Positions 13,375-18,849 of a stretch of 18,849 nt of DNA are shown here, piece by piece (position 1 is the first letter of the stretch; every line of letters starts with the position of its first letter). The notes under the pieces were generated by a model. The model ran no database searches. It was given only the letters and a program-made list of their open reading frames with translations, and was not told where the DNA came from. The DNA is taken from contig JAKQOH010000170.1 of assembly GCA_029565415.1 (NCBI GenBank), forward strand, positions 1-18,849, given 5' to 3'. The DNA is from Candidatus Rifleibacteriota bacterium. GTDB lineage: Bacteria; Riflebacteria; Ozemobacteria; Ozemobacterales; Ozemobacteraceae. A program made the position numbers and the translations under genes.

Positions 13375-14736
13375 TCAGCCGGTGAGCCAGGACCTGATTC
13401 TTGCGGGGGCATCCCCCGTCGGAGTCGTGGCCTGTTCCCCCGTCGTGAGGTTCTTGAGGGTGATGTTTCCCGCCTGGACCTCCGAAGCGCCGAGGATGGC
13501 GGCGATGCGCGCACCCGCGGATTCGGCGTAGGCAAGCTGTTTTCCGAGTTTGGGCGTTTCGGGATACACCTCGACGTTCAGACCCGCGTCACGAAGCCCG
13601 TGAGCGATTTTCAGGGCTTCGGCGGGCGCGACATCCTCGAAGCGGCAGAGCATGACTTCCGGCCCGGCGGCGAGCTTGCCGAACAGGCCCTTCTCTTCCA
13701 TGACGAGGACGAGCCGTTCGAACCCGATCGAGAAGCCGACGGCCGGGATCGTCTGGCCGCGGAACATACCGATGAGATTGTCGTACCGGCCACCCCCGCC
13801 GAGGCTTCCCCCGAACAGTGCCGAACGGATCTCGAAGATCGGGCCCGTGTAGTACCCGAGGCCGCGGGCCAGTGTCGCGTCGATGCGCAGGTGGCTGCCG
13901 GCCGGCGTGTGGGTCGAGATGGCGAGCAGCTCCCGAAGCTGGGCGATGTGTGCTGATGCCCCTTCGATGCCGCTCAGGCGGGTTTCGAGCCGGGCAAGTT
14001 CCCCGGCTTCGTCGAGACCTTCCGGCCGGCGGAGCAGCTCGAGCAGCAGGGACGCCGATGCTTCCGGGATTCCCCGCGTCTGGAGCTCCTTGAGCACGCC
14101 GTCTTCGCCGATCTTGTCCATCTTGTCTACGGCGACGAGGGCGGTTTCTTCCTGATCCGGGCGCAGGCCGGCCGCGGAAATCAGGCACCGGAGAAGCTGA
14201 CGGTGGTTGAGATGGATCTGGAACTCTTTGAAGCCAAGTTCGAGCAGGACTTTCGCGACGGCGGCGCAGACCTCGGCTTCGGCGACCAGCGAGGTGGTGC
14301 CGGTGATGTCGACGTCGCACTGCTGGAACTCGCGGAACCGGCCCCGGCCGGGCCGGTCGGCACGCCAGACGAGCTGGATCTGGTACCGCTTGAAGAAGCG
14401 CGGCAAATCCTTGCTGTTCGCGATGAGCCGGGCGAGCGGGACGGTGAGGTCGTAGCGCAGGCCCATTTCGGCGAGGTCTTTCTCCTCGACGGGGCTGTGC
14501 TGAAGAGCTCGGGCGAGCTTGTCGCGGCGATGCAGAATGCGGAACAGCAGTTGATCGCCTTCTTCTCCGTATTTTCCGAGAAGGGTCGTCAGATTCTCGA
14601 TGGCGGGCGTTTCGACGGGCACGAAGCCGAACGACTCGTACACACGCCGGATCACGCTTTCGACATACCGCCTGCGGGTCAGTTCGGCAGGCAGGAAGTC
14701 GCGCATGCCGCTGGGGGGAAGCGTGCTGATGGCCAT
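13375..14736 (-). CDS. hisS: Histidyl-tRNA synthetase
   Basis: A 453-residue class II synthetase that charges tRNA-His using ATP. The start follows the family pattern with LPPSGMRDFLP (6-16). Motif 2 is LRYDLTVPLARLI (93-105) with WRADRPGRGRFREFQQCDVDI (124-144). The histidine-specific motif is LARGLGYYTGPIFEI (289-303). Motif 3 is GGGGRYDN and VGFSIGFERL (333-342). A C-terminal anticodon-binding domain spans about 360-453 (LNVEVYP, LAYAESAGARIAAILG). The block RYDLTVP, KRYQIQLVWRADRP and GRFREFQQCDVD is typical of the eukaryote-like HisRS branch also found in some bacteria. The Shine-Dalgarno site is weak; upstream on the minus strand are a small frame, the glutaredoxin-like gene and the PP2C-like gene, so transcription may come from those. 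The function call is firm. Confidence 0.98.
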   Translation of the reverse strand: MAISTLPPSGMRDFLPAELTRRRYVESVIRRVYESFGFVPVETPAIENLTTLLGKYGEEGDQLLFRILHRRDKLARALQHSPVEEKDLAEMGLRYDLTVPLARLIANSKDLPRFFKRYQIQLVWRADRPGRGRFREFQQCDVDITGTTSLVAEAEVCAAVAKVLLELGFKEFQIHLNHRQLLRCLISAAGLRPDQEETALVAVDKMDKIGEDGVLKELQTRGIPEASASLLLELLRRPEGLDEAGELARLETRLSGIEGASAHIAQLRELLAISTHTPAGSHLRIDATLARGLGYYTGPIFEIRSALFGGSLGGGGRYDNLIGMFRGQTIPAVGFSIGFERLVLVMEEKGLFGKLAAGPEVMLCRFEDVAPAEALKIAHGLRDAGLNVEVYPETPKLGKQLAYAESAGARIAAILGASEVQAGNITLKNLTTGEQATTPTGDAPARIRSWLTG

Positions 14737-14758
14737 GGCGTCAGTCTGTCGGGGGGGA

Positions 14759-14893
14759 TCAGCGCGCGCGAACCCAGCCGGCGCGGGCTGCGGGACGGGA
14801 ATCGTGACCCCGGCGGTGCGGGTCGGACGAAGGGTCGGAGCACTGGAGCGAGCCGTCGGGGGCCATGATGAAGGGGGGGCGGACGGTATTCAT
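14759..14893 (-). CDS. Possible 44-residue small protein upstream of hisS
   Basis: On the minus strand, AGGAGA (complement of 14899-14904) lies five bases before ATG 14893-14891, which opens a frame of 44 residues ending TGA 14761-14759, 22 bp before hisS. The peptide is Arg/Pro/Ser-rich with one Cys and two His (SSDPHRRGHD). It is not rich enough in His to be a classic attenuator. Because the SD is better than that of hisS, it could act as a leader for translational coupling or be a real small protein. The composition could also be noise in GC-rich DNA. Confidence 0.35.
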   Translation of the reverse strand: MNTVRPPFIMAPDGSLQCSDPSSDPHRRGHDSRPAARAGWVRAR

Positions 14894-14989
14894 ACGTTTC
14901 TCCTGCCGGGAATCGATTGGTTACAGTACCCATCGGCTGAAACCGGCCCGGTCATGAGCCGTCTCGCGCTCGAGGCCCGCAGAAGAGGT

Positions 14990-15244
14990 TCAGGAGCGGT
15001 CAAGGAGATGCCTGACCCGCTCCTTGAATGATTCGTTGAAGGGGCCCCAGACCGACTGGCCGCCGATCTCGGCCACCGGGACGATATCCACGCCGCCGGT
15101 CAGGGCCAGGGCTTCCTGCCAGGCCGCATCGTCGAAATCGACGTCGTGATCGAGATAGGCGATGCGCGACTCGTCGAGCCAGGCTTTGAAGCGGATGCAA
15201 TGGGGACACCAGGTGACGGTGTAGATGCGAATCGGGGGCTTCAT
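14990..15244 (-). CDS. Glutaredoxin-like thiol-disulfide protein
   Basis: An 84-residue protein. The N-terminal strand IRIYTVTWCPHC carries the redox pair Cys13-x-x-Cys16, followed by the helix IRFKAWLDESR and a Val55-Pro56 that fits the cis-Pro loop (DIVPVAEIGG). The C-terminal region NESFKERVRHLLDRS is a helix. The size is typical of single-domain glutaredoxin/NrdH-like proteins. It has no Gly-Gly-Phe/Tyr signature and CPHC is not the usual CPYC, so the exact reductant partner (glutathione or thioredoxin reductase) cannot be said. The ATG (15244) overlaps the PP2C-like stop by 4 bp in ATGA, so both are co-translated. It is cytoplasmic. Function is predicted from the motif only. Confidence 0.88.
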   Translation of the reverse strand: MKPPIRIYTVTWCPHCIRFKAWLDESRIAYLDHDVDFDDAAWQEALALTGGVDIVPVAEIGGQSVWGPFNESFKERVRHLLDRS

Positions 15245-16092
15245 CCGTCGAATCTCCGCGTGATCCGGCCGATGACGGTTCCGATGGCGGCGAGAACGGC
15301 TGCGACCACCAGCGGCACCCAGAGCGGAACCGTGAACCGGCGGTCGAGGTCGACGCTGATGACGGCGTCGGCGTTGACCGTTCGCGTAATGTCCGATGGA
15401 AGGAGGCGGGCCAGAACGAGGGTCCGGTCGTCCCCGTCGTAGCGGGCGGAGGCTTTCGCGAACAAGCCGTTGACGAGCCGCTCGGGGTCGTCGCTGACGA
15501 GCGGCATCAGCGGTTGCATCTCGCCGAGCGGCTGCGAAGCCAGAAGTCCCTGGGATGCCGCAAGAATCCAGTCGCCGACGGTCACGGGAAGCGGGTCGAG
15601 AAAGAGCGTTTCAGCTTCTTCGGGAGAAGGGGCCTTCGCGATTTCGGCCTGATGCGCGTCGGCACTCTGTGCCGAGATCGCAGCCAGGGTCGGCAGGCGC
15701 TGGGGCTCGAGCCGGTGGACCCGGCCGCCGATGCTTGCCATGAGGCCGATTTTTCCCGAGGTTGCCGCGTGGAGACACCCCTGCCGAACCCACGCGACGG
15801 CAAGGTGAACGCTGGAGGCAGAGCCGCCGGGCAGGGAAACCCGCGCATGCGCGATTTCCTGGTGAACGGCGCCGAGCAGTTCCCGAAGGGGAGCGCCTGC
15901 GATCCGGCTTCCCCCGGCATGAGGCATGCGCGCCCGTCTCCCGATGGCCGCGATGGCGAGATCCGCGAGATCACGACCGACCGGGCCGTCCCCGTCGGCA
16001 AGCGCAAGAAGGCCGAGCTGTTCGTCGAGGTGCCATCGCTCCTGGTTGGACTCCCGGATCGTTCCTGCCCCCGACTGGTGCCAAATCAGCAT
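15241..16092 (-). CDS. Degenerate PP2C-like protein with C-terminal membrane anchor
   Basis: A 283-residue protein. I start at ATG 16092-16090, where AGGAGG (complement of 16101-16106) is eight bases upstream; a longer in-frame start at 16176 lacks such a site. The PP2C layout is visible: GTIRESNQE (10-18), LALADGDGPVGRDLADLA (29-46), SSVHLAVAWVRQGCLHAATSGKI (93-115), VGDWILAASQGLLA (172-185) and YDGDDRTLVLARL (218-230). Several metal ligands are altered: NQD is NQE, GDSR is SGKI and SDG is SQG, whereas ADG (Asp33) and DDR (Asp221/222) remain. A hydrophobic segment (256-274) near the C-terminus suggests a membrane anchor with a short basic tail. It may be a pseudophosphatase with a signalling or binding role. 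It leads a group with the glutaredoxin-like gene and perhaps hisS. Confidence 0.82.
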   Translation of the reverse strand: MLIWHQSGAGTIRESNQERWHLDEQLGLLALADGDGPVGRDLADLAIAAIGRRARMPHAGGSRIAGAPLRELLGAVHQEIAHARVSLPGGSASSVHLAVAWVRQGCLHAATSGKIGLMASIGGRVHRLEPQRLPTLAAISAQSADAHQAEIAKAPSPEEAETLFLDPLPVTVGDWILAASQGLLASQPLGEMQPLMPLVSDDPERLVNGLFAKASARYDGDDRTLVLARLLPSDITRTVNADAVISVDLDRRFTVPLWVPLVVAAVLAAIGTVIGRITRRFDG

Positions 16093-16158
16093 CGTTCGTT
16101 TCCTCCTGTCGCGTGTTTCCGGCATGATACCGCAGAACGGAGAGCGGCTGCTCCGGAC

Positions 16159-16189
16159 AAAAAAACAGGCGCCCATTCAGGCGCCCGTT
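16159..16189 (-). terminator. Intrinsic terminator of the leftward Gly/Asp-rich gene
   Basis: On the minus strand two GGCGCC halves pair with flanking A-T and G-T pairs (about 10 bp, 6-base loop), then seven T (complement of the A run 16159-16165). It lies 15 bp after the stop at 16205, between that gene and the PP2C-like gene. Confidence 0.85.
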
Positions 16190-16204
16190 TCGGGAAATCG
16201 TGAT

Positions 16205-16522
16205 TCAGAAGGGAAGACCGCCGCCGGAACCGTCGGGATCGCTCCCGCCGCTGTAGCCGCCGTCGCTTCCGCCGCCACCGCAGCCGCCGTCGTCATGCGT
16301 GTCGTCCGGACCGCCGTTGCCGTTGTCGTGGCCGCCGCCACCGCCGCAACCGCCGTCGTCATCGGGATTGTCGGGGTCACAGGTGTCGGGCGTCGTGGAG
16401 GAAGTGTGTTTCTTCAGCAGCATCTGATGCGAGCCATCGTCCTGCATGGCATAGGAAGCGGGGGTGGAGACGAGCAGGCCGAGGACGAGAGCGCCGAGAA
16501 CCAGTCTGGTCGAAAAATTCAC
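16205..16522 (-). CDS. Secreted Gly/Asp/Cys-rich low-complexity protein
   Basis: A 105-residue protein. The GTG at 16522-16520 is chosen because AGGAGG (complement of 16531-16536) is eight bases upstream; an out-of-frame ATG at 16529 is only one base from it. Residues 1-25 form a Sec signal peptide (NFSTRLVLGALVLGLLVS then TPASYA, cleavage after Ala25). The mature part is acidic and Gly-rich, with DDGGCGGGG occurring twice (residues 55-63 and again further on) and three Cys in all. The Asp/Gly runs could bind divalent cations, but no standard RTX or EF-hand motif is seen. It is probably exported, possibly a surface or structural protein. The repeats in the DNA (GCCGCC-type) reflect this low complexity and could slip. 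Confidence 0.75.
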   Translation of the reverse strand: MNFSTRLVLGALVLGLLVSTPASYAMQDDGSHQMLLKKHTSSTTPDTCDPDNPDDDGGCGGGGGHDNGNGGPDDTHDDGGCGGGGSDGGYSGGSDPDGSGGGLPF

Positions 16523-16822
16523 CGTTCATTCCTCCTGGTAATTGGTTGTTGATTTCGATGCGGAAAGAAAAGCAATTCGCGTACCAATGTACAGAGTCTG
16601 ATGTGAAGCTGTTTTTGAGAAATCCCGGCCGCCGGATGCCGGGTTTCCGGCAATGGCGATGCCAAAAACCTGCCACCCGGTCCGGCTTGACCTGTCCGTC
16701 GACCGAATGTTGGTGCAAAATTTCCCGGGAGTCGTATAATGCCTCCATCAACCGGGAACCCCCGGCCGTACCCCCGGAAAAAGGGAAAATACGTTTGAAT
16801 CAGGGAATGGAGGTTGCAGAGA
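16523..16822. other. Divergent intergenic region
   Basis: This 300-bp stretch separates the leftward Gly/Asp-rich gene and the rightward thiolase gene. It holds a strong SD for each, the promoter at 16710-16740, and a 6-bp inverted repeat CCCGGC...GCCGGG between about 16624 and 16643. I see no gene, RNA or further operator that I can support. Confidence 0.6.
16710..16740 (+). promoter_or_regulatory. Sigma-70 promoter for the thiolase gene
   Basis: TATAAT at 16735-16740 is a perfect -10. TTGGTG at 16710-16715 is a fair -35 with a 19-base spacer (18 if shifted to TGGTGC). The start codon at 16823 is about 80 bases further on, leaving an untranslated leader with GGAGG at 16809-16813. Confidence 0.6.
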
Positions 16823-18007
16823 ATGAAGAAGGTGGCTATTGCCAGTCCGGTCCGGACCCCGATCGGCTCTTTTGGTGGCGCCCTGGCGCCCCTGTCCGCC
16901 TCTGAAATCGGCGCCAAGGCCATCGCGGCCGTTCTCGAACGCAGCGGCGTGGCAGCCGACGCGATCGAGGAAGTGTATCTGGGCAACGTCCTGCAAGCGA
17001 CCAACGGCCAGAATCCGGCCCGTCAGGCTGCGATGAAGGGCGGCATTCCGCAGCAGATTCCCGCCACGACCATCAACACCGTTTGCGGCTCTGGCCTGCA
17101 TGCGGTCGGGCTCGCATTCAACGCGATTCGCGCCGGACAGATCGAGCTCGCGCTCGCGGGCGGCATGGAAAGCATGTCGAATGCCCCTTATGCGATGAAA
17201 GGCGCCCGCAACGGCCTGCGCCTCGGCCACGGGGAAATCCTCGATACGATGGTGCTCGACGGTTTGACCTGCCCGTTCAACAACTATCACATGGGCATTA
17301 CCGCCGAGAACGTCGCCGAGGAGTTCAACGTCTCGCGCCAGGAGCAGGACGAGTTCTCCTGCCAGAGCCAGCAGAAAGCCGCCGCTGCCCGCCAGGCCGG
17401 CCGGTTCGCCGATGAAATAGTACCCGTTATCATCAAGAACAAGAAGGGCGACATCACCTTCAAGGACGACGAGTTCATCCGGCCCGACACCTCGCTCGAA
17501 AAGCTCGCGGGGCTCCGGCCCGCCTTCAAGAAGGACGGCACCGTCACGGCCGGCAACGCCTCCGGCATCAACGACGGCGGCGCCGCGATGCTCGTCGTAT
17601 CCGAAGAGAAGTGCAAAGCCCTGAAGCTGGCCCCGATGGCCTATATCCGCGGCTACAGCCTGGTCGGTCTTCGGCCCGAGATCATGGGCATGGGGCCCGT
17701 CTACGCCGTCCGCAAGCTGCTCGAGGCCCAGAACCTGACCGTCGCCGACATCGACCTGTTCGAGCTGAACGAGGCGTTTGCCTCCCAGTCGATCGCGGTT
17801 CGCAAAGAGCTCGGCATCAGCCCCGACAAGATCAACGTGAACGGCGGCGCGATCGCGCTCGGCCACCCGATCGGCGCCAGCGGCGCGCGTATCCTGATCT
17901 CGCTTCTGTATGAGATGAAGCGCGGCAAGAAAAAGCTCGGTATCGCCTCGCTCTGCATCGGCACCGGCATGGGCATCGCCATGCTCGTCGAAAACGCGAA
18001 CGTCTGA
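16823..18007 (+). CDS. Acetyl-CoA acetyltransferase (thiolase)
   Basis: A 394-residue protein, the usual length of biosynthetic thiolases. ATG 16823 is nine bases from GGAGG (16809-16813); a TTG nine bases earlier is unlikely. All three catalytic motifs are present: NTVCGSGLHAV with the nucleophile Cys88, NGGAIALGHPIGASGAR with His348, and SLCIGTGMGIAM with Cys378. The enzyme cleaves acetoacetyl-CoA to two acetyl-CoA, or condenses two acetyl-CoA. The sequence is of the AtoB/ThlA/PhaA type; I give no symbol because these cannot be told apart here. A class III aminotransferase begins 24 bp downstream in the same orientation, and the pair may feed beta-amino acyl-CoA breakdown into acetoacetyl-CoA cleavage. 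Codon use is strongly GC-biased, as in the ATP-grasp operon. Confidence 0.96.
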   Translation: MKKVAIASPVRTPIGSFGGALAPLSASEIGAKAIAAVLERSGVAADAIEEVYLGNVLQATNGQNPARQAAMKGGIPQQIPATTINTVCGSGLHAVGLAFNAIRAGQIELALAGGMESMSNAPYAMKGARNGLRLGHGEILDTMVLDGLTCPFNNYHMGITAENVAEEFNVSRQEQDEFSCQSQQKAAAARQAGRFADEIVPVIIKNKKGDITFKDDEFIRPDTSLEKLAGLRPAFKKDGTVTAGNASGINDGGAAMLVVSEEKCKALKLAPMAYIRGYSLVGLRPEIMGMGPVYAVRKLLEAQNLTVADIDLFELNEAFASQSIAVRKELGISPDKINVNGGAIALGHPIGASGARILISLLYEMKRGKKKLGIASLCIGTGMGIAMLVENANV

Positions 18008-18030
18008 CGCGTCGAACGGAGAGCCACATC

Positions 18031-18849
18031 ATGAAAGAAGCACCCCATCTGAAACTCGACAAGAGCCTCTCGGAGTTCGAGCTGGCCAAGACCCTGGTCC
18101 CTGGCGGCGTCGCCGGGATCCGCCGCCCCTACAACTTCGTCGAGGGCGAGTATCCGATCTACTTCACCGACGGCCAGGGCTGCCGCGTGCGCGACGTCGA
18201 CGGGAACGAATACATCGATTACCTGTGTGCCTACGGCCCGATCATCCTCGGCTACCGCGAGAAGGAAGTCGATGATGCCGTCATCCGCCAGATTCAGGAA
18301 CACGGCTTCTGTTTCTCGCTGACGCAGCCGATCCAGAACCAGCTCGTCCAGAAACTGCGCGAAGTGATCCCGAGCTGCGAGATGGCCTCGTTCGTGAAGA
18401 CCGGTTCCGACGCGACGACCCTCGCCACCCGTGTCGCCCGCTGTTACACAGGTCGCAAGAAGATCCTGCGGTGCGGGTATCACGGCTGGCACGACTGGTG
18501 CGTCGAGGTGAAGGGCGGCATTCCCGAGAAGCTGTATGAGGACATCCACGAGTTTCACTACAACAACCTCGACGAGCTCGAGGCCCTGCTGAAACAGCAC
18601 GGCGGCGACACCGCCGGCATCATCATCACGCCGTTCGGCCACCCGCTCGCTCTGCCGCTCCAGGAGCCCAAACCGGGCTTCCTCCAGGGCGTCCGCAAAC
18701 TGGCCGATACATATGGATGCGTATTGATCTTTGACGAGATCCGCTCCGGCTTCCGCGTCTCGATCGGCGGTGCGCAGAAGCACTACGGCGTCACGCCCGA
18801 CCTTTCCTGCTTCGGAAAGGCGCTCGCGAACGGCTACGAGATCGGCGCG
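18031..18849 (+). CDS. Class III aminotransferase (GSA aminomutase-like), 3' end outside window
   Basis: The first 273 residues of a PLP enzyme starting at ATG 18031, after GGAGAG at 18018-18023, 24 bp past the thiolase stop; no stop occurs before the window ends. Visible features: VPGGVAGIRRPY (23-34), GNEYIDYLCAYGPIILGY (58-75), the phosphate-binding GSDATTLATRVAR (125-137), YHGWHDW (150-156), LIFDEIRSGFR (232-242) with Asp235, and CFGKALANGYEIGA (260-273), where Lys263 is the Schiff-base lysine. It belongs to the glutamate-1-semialdehyde 2,1-aminomutase/class III group. With the thiolase next to it, a beta-transaminase of aminoacyl-CoA (the Kat type of lysine fermentation) is plausible. 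HemL itself is the main alternative. The substrate is not shown by the sequence. Confidence 0.93.
   Translation, partial: MKEAPHLKLDKSLSEFELAKTLVPGGVAGIRRPYNFVEGEYPIYFTDGQGCRVRDVDGNEYIDYLCAYGPIILGYREKEVDDAVIRQIQEHGFCFSLTQPIQNQLVQKLREVIPSCEMASFVKTGSDATTLATRVARCYTGRKKILRCGYHGWHDWCVEVKGGIPEKLYEDIHEFHYNNLDELEALLKQHGGDTAGIIITPFGHPLALPLQEPKPGFLQGVRKLADTYGCVLIFDEIRSGFRVSIGGAQKHYGVTPDLSCFGKALANGYEIGA

Noticed and set aside
14203..14868. Plus-strand frame opposite hisS
   Set aside because: Antisense shadow of hisS; no family match or ribosome site.
16748..17866. 372-residue minus-strand frame opposite the thiolase
   Set aside because: Antisense shadow; all catalytic thiolase motifs are on the plus strand.
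17701..18783. 360-residue minus-strand frame opposite the thiolase end and aminotransferase
   Set aside because: Antisense shadow across two real plus-strand genes.

Overview
GC-rich bacterial DNA, by eye well above 55% G+C, with strong GC bias at third codon positions, long antisense shadow frames and mostly good Shine-Dalgarno sites. Nothing here fixes the taxon. The chromosomal genes on the right (hisS, an acetyl-CoA acetyltransferase, a class III aminotransferase, a PP2C-like protein, a secreted Gly/Asp-rich protein) suit a free-living, possibly amino-acid-fermenting bacterium, but that lifestyle is inference.

Left region, 1-8464. The window opens inside a CRISPR array: a partial repeat plus nine perfect 37-bp repeats, with spacers of 36-39 bp. 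The reverse complement of the repeat ends in GATTGAAAC, the classic crRNA 5' handle. Transcription is therefore probably leftward, with the leader to the right of 697, where short motifs recur in inverted orientation. No cas gene is in the window. About 570 bp past the array a rightward series begins: a TPR-like protein with a C-terminal cold-shock domain (1268-2584), a hairpin, then four tightly packed or overlapping genes. These encode a small MazF/PemK-like protein (2735-3163), a divergent sigma-70 region 2-like protein (3156-4190), a protein with an anti-sigma-type HxxxCxxC zinc finger (4195-5220) and a 1084-residue protein with a Lon-type Ser-Lys protease domain but no AAA+ ATPase (5210-8464). 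A sigma-like protein, an anti-sigma-like protein and a Lon-like protease beside a CRISPR array recall the logic of the type III CRISPR CalpS/CalpT/CalpL cascade. The proteins are built differently, and this is the most likely undescribed system in the window.

Middle region, 8465-10224. A leftward unknown gene with a strong terminator is followed by about 1 kb of non-coding DNA. It holds an inverted-repeat element made of CATCTGCG-type units and a possible short transcript with a sigma-70-like promoter and intrinsic terminator.

Operon 10225-13299. Four genes overlap by 4-13 bp: two different D-Ala-D-Ala-ligase-like ATP-grasp enzymes, a GNAT acetyltransferase and a CxxCxxCC (YkgJ-like) metal-binding protein. 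A 29-codon frame ends by stop/start overlap on the first ATP-grasp gene. The set looks like an uncharacterised peptide-ligase pathway. A strong terminator closes it.

Right region. Leftward genes run from a degenerate membrane-anchored PP2C-like protein through a glutaredoxin-like protein and a small SD-preceded frame to hisS. Upstream of these lies a leftward secreted Gly/Asp-rich gene with its own terminator. Rightward, behind a perfect TATAAT, are an acetyl-CoA acetyltransferase and the start of a class III aminotransferase running off the end. That pair may join a beta-amino acyl-CoA transaminase to acetoacetyl-CoA thiolysis.
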